A stretch of 64,000 nt of DNA from Glycine soja (lineage: Eukaryota; Streptophyta; Magnoliopsida; Fabales; Fabaceae): positions 25,946,961 to 26,010,960 of the forward strand of contig NC_041003.1 in NCBI RefSeq assembly GCF_004193775.1, written 5' to 3'. Positions 22,801 through 34,799 of the stretch are shown here, in pieces. How positions within the stretch are numbered: position 1 is the stretch's first letter; each line of letters opens with the position of its first letter. The position numbers were made by a program, and so were the translations under genes. Below the pieces are notes generated by a model. It searched no databases and was not told where the DNA came from. It was given only the letters and a program-made list of their open reading frames with translations.

Positions 22801-24443
22801 CATAAATGACCAAATCAAAAGTTTGAAAGGTGAAAACTAATTGGTTCAAAAAAGTTCTTATAATTCTTGGCTTAGAACCTAACTCAACCCCACAAAATCG
22901 GCTTGTACGATAAGGATTGCCCAGTCATATAAGCACTACAATGGTCATATCTTTAGTCGATATGGGATCTCAACGCCATTTCATGCCTAGGACTGGACAG
23001 CTCAAGCATGGACAAATGTAGGGGACCCAATAACAACACCCCTTTATGCTTAGGAATAGACATCTTGAGTGTAAACAAATATGGGTGACCCAACAACATA
23101 TCTAGGATAGGCTTCTCATATATCTTAGAATTTGAAAGGTGAGGATTGCTGTAGTCTTATAAGGATTATATTGACCATATGCCTAGTCAATGTGGGATCT
23201 TAACACCCTCATTGGAAATCTGAAACATGGACAAATAGGGGCAGCCCAGTAACAACACCCCTTCATGCCTAAAAATAGACATTTAAAGCATAGACGAATA
23301 CGGGTAACCAAATAATGGATATAGGATAGACTCTGATTTTATTTTAAAATTTGGTTTTAAGGCTGAATTCAACCCCAACAAAACTGGTTTGTAAGGTGAG
23401 GATTTTCGAAGCCTTACTATTCTAGTTTGAGGTTTATAAAGCCTTGAACTCTCCAACTACAATGACTAGCTTTTGTGATATGGTTTTTTCAAGTTTGTTA
23501 TTAAAATTATTCTAAAAACTTAATATTCTGGGATAAGCTGAGGTATTAATTGCCTCTGCTGGATGAAATCTTGGTGTCTTGCCTACAGAATTGAAACATC
23601 AAACATGTGACATATCACAGCATGTTCATGTGTGGGAGACTGACTAATCTCTGAGGTAACAAAACATTTTATTAAACTTTGATGTATTTTGTCTAATATA
23701 TGCAGTCTTACAGATGTGACTTGACACTAGGAACTGGTCATATTTGAGATGTATTAAACATAGTTAGGACATGATGATGATAAATAGGGTTACTTACTCA
23801 ATATTTCACTGTTTACATAATTTCAGCATGCCACTGGGCTTCTTAACCATGAAATGGTTTCTGGTTGATGTTATTTGTAAAAATAACCAGAAATAGGCTT
23901 CAACTTTGTTGTTTGACCTTGCTGGTTGTAAAAGATAAAAAAATCCATTACAAGGTAATTTGTTTCAATGCTTCCATCTTTTATTCTATTGACAAATCAA
24001 AATCCAACAGATGTGAATTTTAGATTTTACTAAATGGTGATAATTTTTCTATCTGAACACTGTGCTTTTGCAATTTATACAAGTTTTAGTCAGTTTCATG
24101 GTTTCATCAATGCCAAGGTTTATATTATATATTTTGTATGCAGAATGAAAATTTGGGCAAGCGACTTGCCCATGGTTACCCTTTTTTGGAGGCTGAGGTG
24201 GCCTACTGTGCCCGTCATGAATATTGTGAATCTGCGATTGACTTCATTGCTAGGAGATCTCGTCTTGCTTTCCTGGACACGGATGCAGCAGGACGGGCAT
24301 TACCTCGTGTGATTCAAATATTGGCAGCTGAGCACAAATGGGACAAGTCAAGGCAGAAGGAAGAGATGTTTAAAGCTAAAGAATTTTTGGAGACTTTTAA
24401 ATCCTCCAGAAATGCTCAATTCTATGATGGGAAGCACAATTAG
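16850..24443 (+). CDS. SDP6: Mitochondrial FAD-dependent glycerol-3-phosphate dehydrogenase
   Basis: It oxidises glycerol 3-phosphate to dihydroxyacetone phosphate and passes electrons via FAD to ubiquinone at the outer face of the inner mitochondrial membrane. It serves glycerol use from stored oil and the G3P shuttle. Coding exons are 16850-17213, 18594-19067, 20549-20880, 21237-21397, 21611-21869 and 24144-24443. All introns are GT-AG, phases agree, and the sum is 1890 nt, or 629 residues plus stop, the length I recall for Arabidopsis SDP6. An Arg/Ala-rich targeting and membrane segment covers about residues 1-32. The FAD Rossmann motif [13 protein letters not shown] lies at about 75-87 and [20 protein letters not shown] follows. 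[11 protein letters not shown] and [10 protein letters not shown] occur in the middle exons. The C-terminal domain is helical ([20 protein letters not shown], exon 6). Exon 1 is GC-rich and the rest is not. No break was seen. Confidence 0.97.
17214..18593 (+). other. SDP6: Intron 1 of SDP6, containing a gag relic
   Basis: A 1380-bp intron, donor GAG|GTACAAG and acceptor ACTCTTAG|GTGTTC, in phase 1 within a Gly codon. The left part is AT-rich. The middle carries a Ty3/gypsy gag remnant (separate entry). The right part (18230-18400) resembles retroelement leader sequence and shares phrases such as GTTAGTT and GAGGGAAAGCC with intron 5 near 22340-22480. Confidence 0.85.
17740..18195 (+). pseudogene. 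Ty3/gypsy gag fragment inside SDP6 intron 1
   Basis: Reading the plus strand across several frames gives short blocks typical of retrotransposon gag: [20 protein letters not shown] (about 17835), [20 protein letters not shown] (about 17970), [19 protein letters not shown] (about 18040) and [20 protein letters not shown] (about 18122). Stops and frame changes separate them. This is the pattern of a dead element in the same orientation as the host gene. LTRs were not recognised with certainty. Confidence 0.7.
19692..19869. mobile_element. Possible MITE in SDP6 intron 2
   Basis: The two ends read ACTGTGTGCCCATGGG and, in reverse complement, ACTATTGCCCATGGAC. These are imperfect inverted repeats sharing TGCCCATGG and enclosing about 180 bp of AT-rich DNA. 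I could not identify a target duplication, so the boundaries and the call are tentative. Confidence 0.4.
20058..20319. mobile_element. Tourist-like (PIF/Harbinger) MITE in SDP6 intron 2
   Basis: A 262-bp element whose left terminus is GAGCATCTCCAATGGTGCA and whose right terminus in reverse complement is GAGCATCTCAAATGCA. It is flanked by TTA on both sides (20055-20057 and 20320-20322), the 3-bp target preference of PIF/Harbinger elements. There is no coding capacity. It lies about 230 bp upstream of the exon 3 acceptor and does not touch the splice signals. Confidence 0.85.
21870..24143 (+). other. SDP6: Intron 5 of SDP6, long
   Basis: A 2274-bp phase-0 intron, donor CTCAG|GTTAGC and acceptor TGTATGCAG|AATGAA. 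It contains LTR-leader-like DNA at about 22320-22560 (AGGCATGTTTCCAATGGG, GAGGGAGAGTCCAAGCCTC) and a block of related repeats at 22860-23430. No gene was seen on either strand. Confidence 0.85.
22860..23430. repeat. Diverged repeat block in SDP6 intron 5
   Basis: Three related segments begin near GGTGAGGATT or its variants, at about 22905, 23138 and 23394. The first two continue with ...GACCATAT..TAGTCAATGTGGGATCT-like text and CAACAACACCCCTTNATGC-like text. The shared phrases show an old element with internal duplications. It looks like a legume interspersed repeat that I cannot name. Confidence 0.55.
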
Positions 24444-24891
24444 TAAGTACTGCTATTCATCTATGATCTACCCATGAATTACATATAGAAACTGGGCTTA
24501 ATTAACATTTTATCTCTCAGAATATACACCTCTCTTGGTTTTTGTCCCTAGAAAAAATAGTCGTTGGTTTTGATCTTTGTTAAGTTTTTTTTTTTTTTTT
24601 CAGTTTTAGTCCTTAAATGTTACTGTTTTATCCCTATAAATTTGTAAACTTATATTTATCCCTCTTATAATGAATTTTCTTTTTTTAGTTTGTTATTTAG
24701 GAAACATCAGTTTTCTAATATCTGTTAGCCACATTATCACTGAATAAGAATAGAGACTAAAATAGAAAAAAAGGGACCAAATACAACAAAATATTTTGTA
24801 TGAACTAAAGCCGAATGAGGTGTATATTATGTGTTATTTTTAAGTTCAGTTCAAAAGGGATGAATAATTTTAATTACATAATTATTTTCAG
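24443..24891 (+). other. SDP6: 3' intron that splits the SDP6 stop codon
   Basis: The coding sequence ends CACAATTAGTAAGTACTG, so a strong donor GTAAGT overlaps the stop codon. A pyrimidine-rich acceptor ATTATTTTCAG ends at 24891 and the next exon starts GCTCTGG. Splicing joins TA to G and recreates TAG, so the protein end is the same whether or not the intron is removed. The terminal exon would run from 24892 to roughly 25330, where transcription probably ends; no unambiguous polyadenylation signal was fixed. Confidence 0.65.
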
Positions 24892-25339
24892 GCTCTGGAT
24901 TTGACCAAGAAGGGAGTGACCTTCCAAACATGGTATTATTGCCTATAGTTTCCGTGGGTCAATAAAGGATTGCTGCTACGGTCAGTAGCATAATACATCT
25001 CAGAAGTCAATTATTTAGTGAATTTGTCAAAGCTGCCTGGCAAAATGCTTTCAAATTAGTGTTTTCTCCCAGTTCTGTGCCACGTTTTTTTGGAGCGATG
25101 TGAGTCACATTCGTGGGTTGTGGCTGTTGTTGGTATGGAAGATATTAATAAAAAAGAAGTGTATGGTGAAAAGGTAAAGAAAGAGAATGTGACAGAGGAC
25201 CTCTTGTGAAGAGATCCTTTTTTTTTTTCTCTTTCAAACAAGTCCTTCGGAAAAATATTGTCCATTTATTGGTTTAGACTTTTCATTGTTGTAAATATTT
25301 GGTGGGACATTCTGAAATTAACTTGAAATATAAATAGAT

Positions 25340-26486
25340 ATAAATTAAAATTATACTAGGAACAAAGCCATAGAATTGTCTTAAAAATCAAGATATTTAA
25401 AATCTGTTATTATTATTAGAAAATATATTTTTACTATTTTTGAGTTACGTGCATATATTTGATGAGGTGAGTCATAATTTCAGACCTATCAAGTGTATAT
25501 GTATTATGATACTATTTTGAACAAATCCTCTTTTACCGGTTGAAATTGATTAAAAATAACAAAATTTTGTGGAATAGAGATCCTCTAAAGTAAAATGGTG
25601 CGCACTATGCAGTAAAGTAACTAAGTTATTGGTCAATACAACACCTAAAATGTAGACTACTTCAAACCAGATTCATTCTTTATAGTACTCATATTTCTCT
25701 TTTTTTTTTTTTGAATATGTACTGTTGACTTTTTAGCTCTTGTTTTTTTTTTTTTTTTAATTAAACACCATCTTCAGTGAAGTATGATCGAAAAGTTAAC
25801 GAATAGTTTTTTTCAACTTAAATTATTCAATTGAAGGTCCTATTTGTTAAATGATATAATAAGTTTTGAGGATCTCCTCTCAGTGCCGTGTCCCATATTA
25901 TTATATTTGATTATTCTTTCTTGTAATCTTGGCGTTTTCAATAAATTTTAATCGATTGAAGAGTTTGTGTTTAAAATAATGTGTTGAAGAGTTGTTCTTA
26001 AGACTTACATTATTTATTGAAGTTTATTGGAAATTCGAACTTATGAGGAAATTTGTTAAATGGAAAGTGAACCTTATAGTTATGTTAGTCTTATTAAAAT
26101 TCAGTTAATAATTAAGACTATATTAAAAAGAATTTATTTAAAAGTATTAGGTGTTCTTTGATTTGAGTTTTTTTATTTTCATTTTTAATTATAAAATTGT
26201 CATTTTATTTTTAATCTTTTTGGTTTCTTTCATGTATGATTGTGTAAAAAGTAGAAGGAAAGAAAAATATGTATATAAAATAATATAAATATCTTAAATA
26301 AAACATGAAATGTAATATAACTTAAATTTTAAAGTTTTTTTTTTTCACTTTAGTTTTTTTTCTTATATGTGAAAATCAAAGACAATGTTAGAAGATCCAT
26401 AGTGTTAGGAGATCTATAACAGCTCATATTCTTATTCAACCAACCGAGTTAAACTTGTTGACATTTTCATTTTAGTTTAAAAGTAA

Positions 26487-26574
<88 letters not shown>

Positions 26575-27160
26575 TGGGCCTAAGTCATTATGAAAATATA
26601 TTTGACTTTGTATAATAAAAGACATTCCCTTTTTTATCTACTTTTGGAGAGAAGATAAAAATGACATGAGACCTATGTGCAAAAGTTCTTCCTTTTTTTG
26701 TCTCCTTCAACCAAAGGGAAGATTAAAAATTTGAAATTTTCTTGTTTCTTTAATTAATTCTCTCACTTTTTTGCATCTCAAATGAAGCCTAAAAATAATA
26801 TCAATAAAGATAATAAACACTAACACATATGAATTATTTATTTTAATGATCTGGATATGATAATTGGAATTTAAAATATTAAGAGCGTAACTGCCAGTGA
26901 AGACATATAGATAATGTAAATATTAAATTTTATGTGGATCAATGTTAGTTGACACAAGTGATAATGACTTGAATTTCTTAATCAGGTGGTTAAAGGTTTA
27001 AATTCTAGTTTCAGGAATGAAATAAACAATGTTGAGAGGAAAGTATCCACTTAGTGTGCCTCAAGGTCTATGATAAAAATTAATCACTTCTTTCGATAGT
27101 GAATATTTCAATGTATAAAATATATATAGCAATATAAAAAAAATTTGTAACCATATGCTA
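25340..27160. other. AT-rich intergenic DNA downstream of SDP6
   Basis: No gene was recognised on either strand. The stretch has numerous poly-A and poly-T runs and one long TA microsatellite (separate entry). Open frames are short and of low complexity. Confidence 0.6.
26490..26571. repeat. (TA)n microsatellite
   Basis: About 41 uninterrupted TA dinucleotides lie in AT-rich intergenic DNA. The length is likely to vary between accessions. Confidence 0.97.
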
Positions 27161-27423
27161 TGTTTTATTAAGTTATTTATTACTAATATTTAGTTTATCA
27201 TGATCATCATTATCATTATTATTACTAGGTTTTGACCCATATGTTGCATGGGATTAACAATTTTAGATTTTTTAATTGAATTTTGTATTGTATATATAAT
27301 ATAATGTGTTATACTTTTATAAATAATTTATATACTAATGACATCACGTAAAATGTTAATCTCCTTGAATTAAGTAAAAAAATATAAACTTTTATAGATA
27401 AAAAAATTGATCCCTATGTTCTA

Positions 27424-27495
<72 letters not shown>

Positions 27496-28421
27496 TTCAT
27501 ATGTTAAGATATATCAATGTATAAAAAAAAAAATATTTTTCATGTAGAAGAAAATCATGAATAATTTATTTAAGTAAGAAGATAATAAAGAAAACAAATG
27601 AATAGTTGTTTACTTAAGAATCAATTTTAGATACTAATTTTATGTGAAGAAAATGCTAGTGATTATGTTGATATTTGAATTCTATGTAATTAAATATTAA
27701 ATATATATTAATTATGTGAAAGAAATATTAACTTTGTTTGGAAAAAAAATCACTAAAAAAGTTTATTCATGTGAATTCAATACAATTTTCCTACTTGTTT
27801 TTAGGAAAAATATTCATTCTGGTGTGTTATATTTTATACCATAAGTTAAGTTTAGATTTTTCTTCATATTTTAATAAAAAATATTCATCTCCATTTTTTT
27901 TTTATTTTACTTTCTATGATCATAAAATAAAACAAATTAGTAAATTATTTTAATTAGGAAATAGAAAAAAATAAAAAAATACATTAAGATTTAATTATTA
28001 TAATAAAAAATAGAATTTAAAAATAATAATTTAGATATTAATATTACGTCAGGTAAATTGTTTATTCTCATGAATTAAATATAAAATTTTCTACATGCTA
28101 TTATAAATAAAAACATTTATCCCAATCTATTATAATTTATATATAATTTATTTTAATATATTGTCACATACATATCAATGTATAAAAAAATTAAAAATTA
28201 TCCATCAAGAAGAAAATAATGAAAAATTTATTTTAAGTGGGAAGATAATAAACAAAAAAATGAATAACCATTTATGTAAAAACAAATTTTAGACACTAAT
28301 ATTTTGTGAAGAAAATAATAGTTATTATATTGATATTTTATTTTTAATATGTAATTAAATATGAATTAATTATGTAAAATAAATTTTAAATTTTTTATAA
28401 AAAGTTTATCATTGTGAAATT
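27160..28421. repeat. AT-rich duplicated block, left part
   Basis: Segments of this block repeat each other. TATCAATGTATAAAAAAA followed by ...AGAAGAAAAT.ATGAA.AATTTATTT and ...AGACACTAAT-type text occur at about 27505-27700 and 28170-28390. AAAGTTTAT..ATGTGAATT-like text occurs near 27770 and 28403. The period is roughly 630 bp. The block is cut at 28421 by Copia element 1 and resumes at 57243, where GTTATTTTTTGACTTGTTCT continues the pattern of 27790. Confidence 0.7.
27428..27491. repeat. (TA)n microsatellite
   Basis: About 32 TA dinucleotides lie inside the AT-rich duplicated block. Confidence 0.95.
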
Positions 28422-29754
28422 TGTTAGAGATAAGAAGAGCAACATGAAGACTAAGCTTTGGAGCTTGAAGAAGTTTTGTCTTTTTACATACCTAACTCTT
28501 TGAGTGATATTTGTATTGATTGTTGCATCTTTGTTTCCATCTTTCATATGTACATCATGCATCATCATGCAGAGGTAGGAAGATTGTTTTTAAGAAACTT
28601 CTTCAATGCATAAAACTCTCTGTTTTAATCGATTACAAGATTGTTCATAATCAATTACACAAGTGTTTGTAGTTTACAGGGAGATTCTAGTTCCGGTTTA
28701 ATTGATTACCAATTAATTGGAATTGATTACATAGTTCAATTGAGATCATGTTTGATTTTTCATGAGCCTCTGCTTTAATAGATTACCAACTGATCGTAAT
28801 TGATTACTTCGTTCTCAAAGGTGTTCCCAAAAGTGATCAAAAATACTTTAATTGATTACATCAAGAATATAATCGGTTACATTGTTCTTGAAAGTTTTTC
28901 AAATGTTGGGAAGAACACTTTTATCAATTGAAATGATAATATAATCGATTACTTCTTCGAAATAATCAATTATAGGTGGTTATAATTGTTCTCTCTATAA
29001 ATAATCACCTTGTGTTCTCACTTTAGAGAAGAAAGAAGAGAGAAGAAAAAATGCTTAGAATAAGTGTGTAACTCACAACTTCTAGACTTCATTTTTCTAA
29101 AGCTCTCATGGTAAAAGTGAGTTGTGAATTACTTGTGATATCAAGAAGAGGCTCATTCACTCAAGCAAAGGTTCTTGCGTGTGATTGATCAGGTTGTGTC
29201 TCTCTTTGACTCATTTTTTCGTGTGTTTTACATGTTAGCATATACATGAATTTCATAAAGCATACTAGAATAGGTTTTTCTAGTTTGGGCTAAAGGGTAG
29301 GTTTCTCTTAGACTCTTATTCACAAAAGACCTTAGGGTTAGGTACCTTAGTCTCTTTTTTTTGGAGTAGGAACTGAGACTAATTGTGATTACTTGTAAGA
29401 ATTCTATATGCATAGTAAAAATCTAATTTGGTTTGGATTAGATAATTGGAGTAGCTTTTCTAGAGATAGAGAGTGAACCAGTATAAAAATTGGTGTACAT
29501 CTTCTCTTGATCTTATCTTTCTTTCTTATTGTATTCTTGATCAATTTGCTGAAGTTTAAAGAAAATATCTTTTGAATAAGAACTTTAACAAAAGGATTTT
29601 GTGTTAAGGGTGATTGATTAAACATTGGTTTTAACAAAAGTTTGTGATACGATCCTTGGAAAATAAATTTTTTCAAAACTCTATTTGTTTGTTTGATTTG
29701 ATTTAGAACCAATTCACCTCCCTTTTTGGTTTGCGAGTTCCATCATCTTTTTCA
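28422..29754 (+). mobile_element. 5' LTR of Copia element 1
   Basis: 1333 bp, starting TGTTAGAGATAAGAAGAGC and ending TTTTTCA two bases before the primer site. It carries TTTAATCGATTACAAG and related palindromic motifs between 28625 and 28985, and a TATA-like CTCTATAAATAATC near 28995 that would start the transcript. It is homologous to 54714-55920 plus 57161-57242. Confidence 0.88.
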
Positions 29755-29756
29755 AT

Positions 29757-29768
29757 TGGTATCAGAGC
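29757..29768 (+). promoter_or_regulatory. Copia primer-binding site (initiator tRNA-Met)
   Basis: TGGTATCAGAGC, the standard plant Copia primer site complementary to the 3' end of initiator methionine tRNA, two bases after the 5' LTR. Confidence 0.93.
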
Positions 29769-29806
29769 TACATCTTGAAAGTTTCTCAAGATCACATTTT
29801 TTCTAA

Positions 29807-31470
29807 ATGGGCTCTACACAAATCACTTTCAAAGAGGGTGCCTCTCTCAACCGACCTTTATTGTTTAAGGGAGAACATTTTTTGTTTTTGCAAAAAAGAA
29901 CGTAAATCTTTATTTAGTCAATTGATCCCAGTGCATTGAATGCTATTGTTAAAGGACATTTTATACCAACTAAAGAAGTGAATGGTGAATTAGTGCCTAA
30001 AGAATGTGATGAGATGAAAGATGATGAGAAAAGAAAAGTGCAAGATGATAAAAAAGTTAAAAACATTTTAACTTCTAGTTTATCTTTTGATGAATTTTTT
30101 CATATTGCAAGGTGCAAGAGTGCAAAGGAAATATGGAAAATGCTTGAAGTCACTCATGAAGGCACTGCAGATGTAAGAAGAGCAAGAAAACACACTCTTG
30201 TATCTGAATATGAAACTTTTTGAATGAAGAATGGAGAAACCATTTCAGAACTTCAAACAAGATTCACCCATATTGTGAATCACCTTCTTGGTCTTGGAAA
30301 AACGTTTGAAGATGATGAGCTGAACATCAAAATCCTCAACTGTCTTACAAGAGCTTGGGAACCAAAGATCACATCGATAAAGGAATCCAAGGACTTAGCA
30401 TCAATGTTGATGGAAGCTCTCTTCAGAAAATTGCTTGCATATGAACATGAGTTGATTCAACAATCTCATGCAGAAGAAACATAAAAGAAAAGAAAAGGAA
30501 TTGCACTCAAAGTTAGTTCTTCAAAGGAAGATTACAAAGAAATCTCTAGTAATGACGAAGATGCAAAGAATTTAAGCTTGATGGTGAAGAAGTTTGGAAA
30601 TTTTCTAAAGATCCAAAGACAAAAAATTCTCTAAACCTTCAAAAAAGATAGAAAGCAACAACAACACCTTCACGTGCTTCGAATGTGGGAAGCAAGGTCA
30701 CATTAAATCCGAATGTCCTATATACCTTAGAAAACAATTTGTTGAAAAGAAAGGAAAGAAGGATAGAAAACAGAAAAAGGCCTAGATAGCTTGGGAAGAC
30801 AATGCATCCACATCTTCTGATTCTTCTAGTGAATAAGAAGTTGCAAATGTGTGCTTGATGGCAAATTTAATGGATGACTCCATAACCATTGAAGAAACTG
30901 AGGTAAATTCTGAATTTGAAGAAGTTTTTGAAGCATTTAATGAAATGCATAAAGAAGCGCAAAGGCTTACTGTTTCAAACAATAAGCTGAGAAGCGATCT
31001 AAAATTGCATATCACTAAATTGGCTTCAACACAAAGTGAGCTGGATAAACTGAGACAAGAAAATGAAAAACTCATTTCAAGCTATAAAGCCATTGGTTGT
31101 GTTTGTGCTTCTACTTCTCTTAATATGGATGATTACAAAATCTTTTTAAATTGAGTTTGAAAAGTTCAAAAAGGATCACTATGAAGAACGTATGAATTTG
31201 AAAACTGAGCTTTCCTATCTTAAAGATCTGTTTAGAAAAATGAACAAAGGAAAAAGTGATCATAGTCACTTGCTCAGTGTGTAAAAGCATACTACCGATA
31301 AGATTGATTTGGGGTATAACAAGCAAACTACCTTTTCTAAGAAAACCAAGTTTTCTACCTCCAAAAAGGTGAACCCAAACAAAGTCTCCAAAAAGAAAAA
31401 CATAGTGCATTCTAAGCCTAAAGCAAAGACTTGTCATTATTGCATGACAAGAGGACACATGTTATAAATG
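29807..31470 (+). pseudogene. gag: Copia element 1 gag, broken
   Basis: Starts at ATG 29807 (MGSTQITFKEGASLNRP), right after the primer site. A stop near 29900 precedes a long frame with KSAKEIWKMLEVTHEGTADV (about 30115) and, after another stop, ELQTRFTHIVNHLLGLGKTF (about 30250): the UBN2-type gag core of Copia elements. A CCHC zinc knuckle, CFECGKQGHIKSECP, lies at about 30675. A helical region follows (30850-31150). A partial second knuckle, CHYCMTRGH, is near 31432. The product would package element RNA. Several stops make it non-functional. Confidence 0.88.
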
Positions 31471-31499
31471 TTATGTTAGGAGATTTGACGTTCTTAGAG

Positions 31500-34400
31500 G
31501 TAAATGTGTTTGGATTCCTAAATATTTAATTGAGGAAATTAACCCCATTGGACCCAACCTTAATTGGGTACCACCTCTCTCTAATTGGTTTTGTCTTGTA
31601 GGTGTGCCTAAAAGCAACAGACTCACTATGGTACTTGGATAGTGGCTGCTCTAGGCACATGATGGGTGACAAGTCCAGACTTACTGACTTTGTGTCAAAG
31701 GAAGGAGGATATGTCACTTTTGGAGACAACAATAAGGGAAGAATTATGGGAGAAGGAAACATTGTAAATCAGCACAAGACTCAAATAAAAAATGTTCAAT
31801 ATGTTAATGGACTTAAGCATAATCTCTTAAGCATAAGTCAGCTATGTGACAAAGGCTTCAAAATTGAATTCTATAAGAATTGTTGTCTCATTTGTGAAGC
31901 AATATCTGGTGAGGTTGTTCACATAGGTACAAGAATAGGTAACATCTACATGTTGAATACTGAACATGCATCATTTGATGAACTTAGTTGCTTGGTAAGT
32001 AAGATTGATGATTCTTGGTTATGGCTTCGTAGGGCTGCACATATGAACATGCATAATCTTAATCATCTAGTTAAAAAGGACTTAGTGATTGGTATTCAAA
32101 AACTCAAGTTTGAGAAAAATAAATTGTGTGAACCATGTCAAAAAGGGAAACAAGTTAAAAAATATTTTCAAAGTAAAAATGTTGTTTCTTCTTCAAAACC
32201 CCTTGAACTACTTCATATAGATTTATTTGAACCTTCAAGAATTATGAGTTTAGGTGGCAACTACTATGGCTTAGAAATTGTAGATGATTATTCAAGGTTC
32301 ACTTGGACTTTGTTTTTTAAAACCAAAAATGAAGCTTTTGATACTTTTCGCAAACTTGCCAAGGTTATTCAAAATGAGAAAGGTCTTAATATTGTTTCAA
32401 TTAGAAGTGATCATAGAGGTGAATTTCAAAATGATTATTTTGAAAAGTTTTGTGAAGAAAATGGAATTCAGCACAATTTTTCTACCCTAAGAACACCTCA
32501 ACAAAATGGTGTTGTGCAAAGGAAAAATAGATCCCTTGAAGAAGGAGCTAGAACTCTTCTAAATGAAACAAAGCTACCAAAGTACGCTATGAGTACTATT
32601 TTCTATACTTTAAACAGGGTTCTTATAAGACCTATTCTAAAGAAAACTCCTTATGAGCTTTACAAAGGAAGAAAACCAAATATATCTCATTTAAGGGTTT
32701 TTGGATGTAAATGTTTTGTTTTAAACAATGGAAAAGAATATCTCAACAAATTTGATGCAAAAGACGATGAGGCTATTTTTCTTGGTTATTCATTGCAAAG
32801 CAAAGCATATAGATGTTTAATAGGAGAACTTTGTGTGTGGAAGAACCTATACATGTTGTGTGTGATGAAACTAACTCTATTGTTCAAGAAATTTCTTTGG
32901 AAGATGAAGATATAGGTTTTCAGGATAAGGATATTGCACTTGAAGATGAAACTAAAGTTGAAGAGCTAGAACAAAGCAAAGAAATCACTATCACACCTCC
33001 TAAAGATCTCCCAGAGAATGGAGAACTCAAAAAGACCTCTCCGTGGACAACATTATTGGCGAAATATCAAAAGGAGTATCTACTTGCTCTAGACTCAAGA
33101 TTTTATGCAATAGCATGGCTTTTGCTTCTCAGATTGAACCAAGAAACATAGATGAAGCTTTGTGTGATGAGCATTGATTGTTGGCTATGCATGAAGAATT
33201 AAATCAGTTTAAAAGGAATGAAGTGTGAGATTTAGTTCCTAAACTTTCCTCTCGCAAGTCAATCGGAACCAAATGGGTGTTTCAAAACAAACTTGATGAA
33301 TCAAGCATCGTAGTAAGGAACAAGGCCATATTGGTTGCAAAAGGATACAACCAAGAGGAAGGCATTGACTATGATGAAACCTATGCACCCAATGCAAGGT
33401 TGGAAGCCATTAGGTTGCTGCTTGGTTTTGCATGTATTATGGATTTCAGGTTATACCAAATGGATGTGAAGAATGTTTTTCTCAATGGATACATTGAAGA
33501 AGAGATATATGTAGACTAGCCTCCTGGTTTTGAAGACTTCGAACATCCTAATCATGTTTACAAGCTGAAAAAGGTTTTGTATGGTTTGAAACAAGCACCT
33601 AGATTTGGTTGAAAGACTGAGCAATTTCTTAATTGAACAATCTTTTGTAAGAGGTCAAGTTGACAAAACATTATTTATCAAGAGATTAAACAATGAGTTG
33701 TTGATTGTGAAAATTTATGTTGATGATAAAATTTTTGTTGATACTAATGAAACTTTGTGTAAAGAATTTTCCAATTTTATGCAAAAAGAATTTGAGATTT
33801 CTATGATGGGAGAATTGAACTTCTTCCTTGGACTTTAAGTCAAGCAAATGGAACATGGAACCTTCCTATGTCAAACAAAATACTGTATAGAACTAATTAA
33901 GAAATTCAGCATGGAAAAGTGAAGAAAAGCATCAATACCAATGGCAACATCCACTTATTTTGACATAGATGAAAAATGTAAATCAGTGGATGAATCAAAG
34001 TTTAGATGTATGATTGGCTTACTTCTTTACTTAACCGTTAGCCGACCATATATTATGCTTAGTCTTTGCTTGCATGCAAGGTATCAAGCTAACCCTAAGG
34101 AATCTCACTTAACAATTGTTAAAAGGATCATTAAGTACCTTAAGGGCACAACCAATGTTGGTTTGTGGTATCCCAAATGTACCTCCTTAAATCTATTTGG
34201 CTTTTCAAATTCTAACTTTGCAGGATGCAAGCTAGATAGGAAAAGCACAAGTGAGACATGCCATATCTTAGGAGGCTCTCTTGTATCTTGGAACTGTAAG
34301 AAACAACTTGTGTAGCACTATCCACTTCAAAAACAGAAAACATTACAACTAGAAGTCGTTGTGCTCAAAGTCTCTGGATGAAATAATAGCTGGAAAACTT

Positions 34401-34667
34401 TGGAGTAATCCTTGATCACATTCCTTTGAAATGTGACAACACAAGTGCTATTAATTTGTCTAAAAATCTTGTCATGTATTCTAAACCAAACATATAGAGA
34501 TAAGACATCATTTTCTTAGAGATTATGTATCAAAGGGTGAATGTTGCATTGAGTTTGTTGGTAGTGAACATCAACTAGCTGACATCTTTACTAAACCTCT
34601 TGCTAGAGATATGTTCTTCTTTATTAGGAATGAACTAGGCATCTTAGATGGATCTAGTATTGAATGA
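31500..34667 (+). pseudogene. pol: Copia element 1 pol: protease, integrase, RT, RNase H remnants
   Basis: The domains run in Copia order. The protease active-site region WYLDSGCSRHMMGD lies near 31635. The GAG-pre-integrase motif LCEPCQKGKQ is at about 32125. The integrase core has LHIDLF (32212), IRSDHRGEFQ (32402) and NGVVQRKNR (32505), where the catalytic glutamate is replaced by glutamine. RT begins KWVFQNKLDE (33275) and has YQMDVKNVFLNG (33458), [12 protein letters not shown] (33568) and the YVDD box (33715). RNase H ends HQLADIFTKPLARDMF (34571). The longest open part is 31602-32915; stops and frameshifts occur before, within and after RT. The product would copy and integrate the element; this one cannot. 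Confidence 0.9.
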
Positions 34668-34799
34668 TGTTATGATGTAGTACATGTAGCTTGTTATATA
34701 TGCTTTCTATGTCTGATATTTTCTTCAATATCTTAGTATGTTGATACGTGGTTGAATATCTTTTTCTAAAAATACATGTTTTACTTTCTCATTTTGTGT

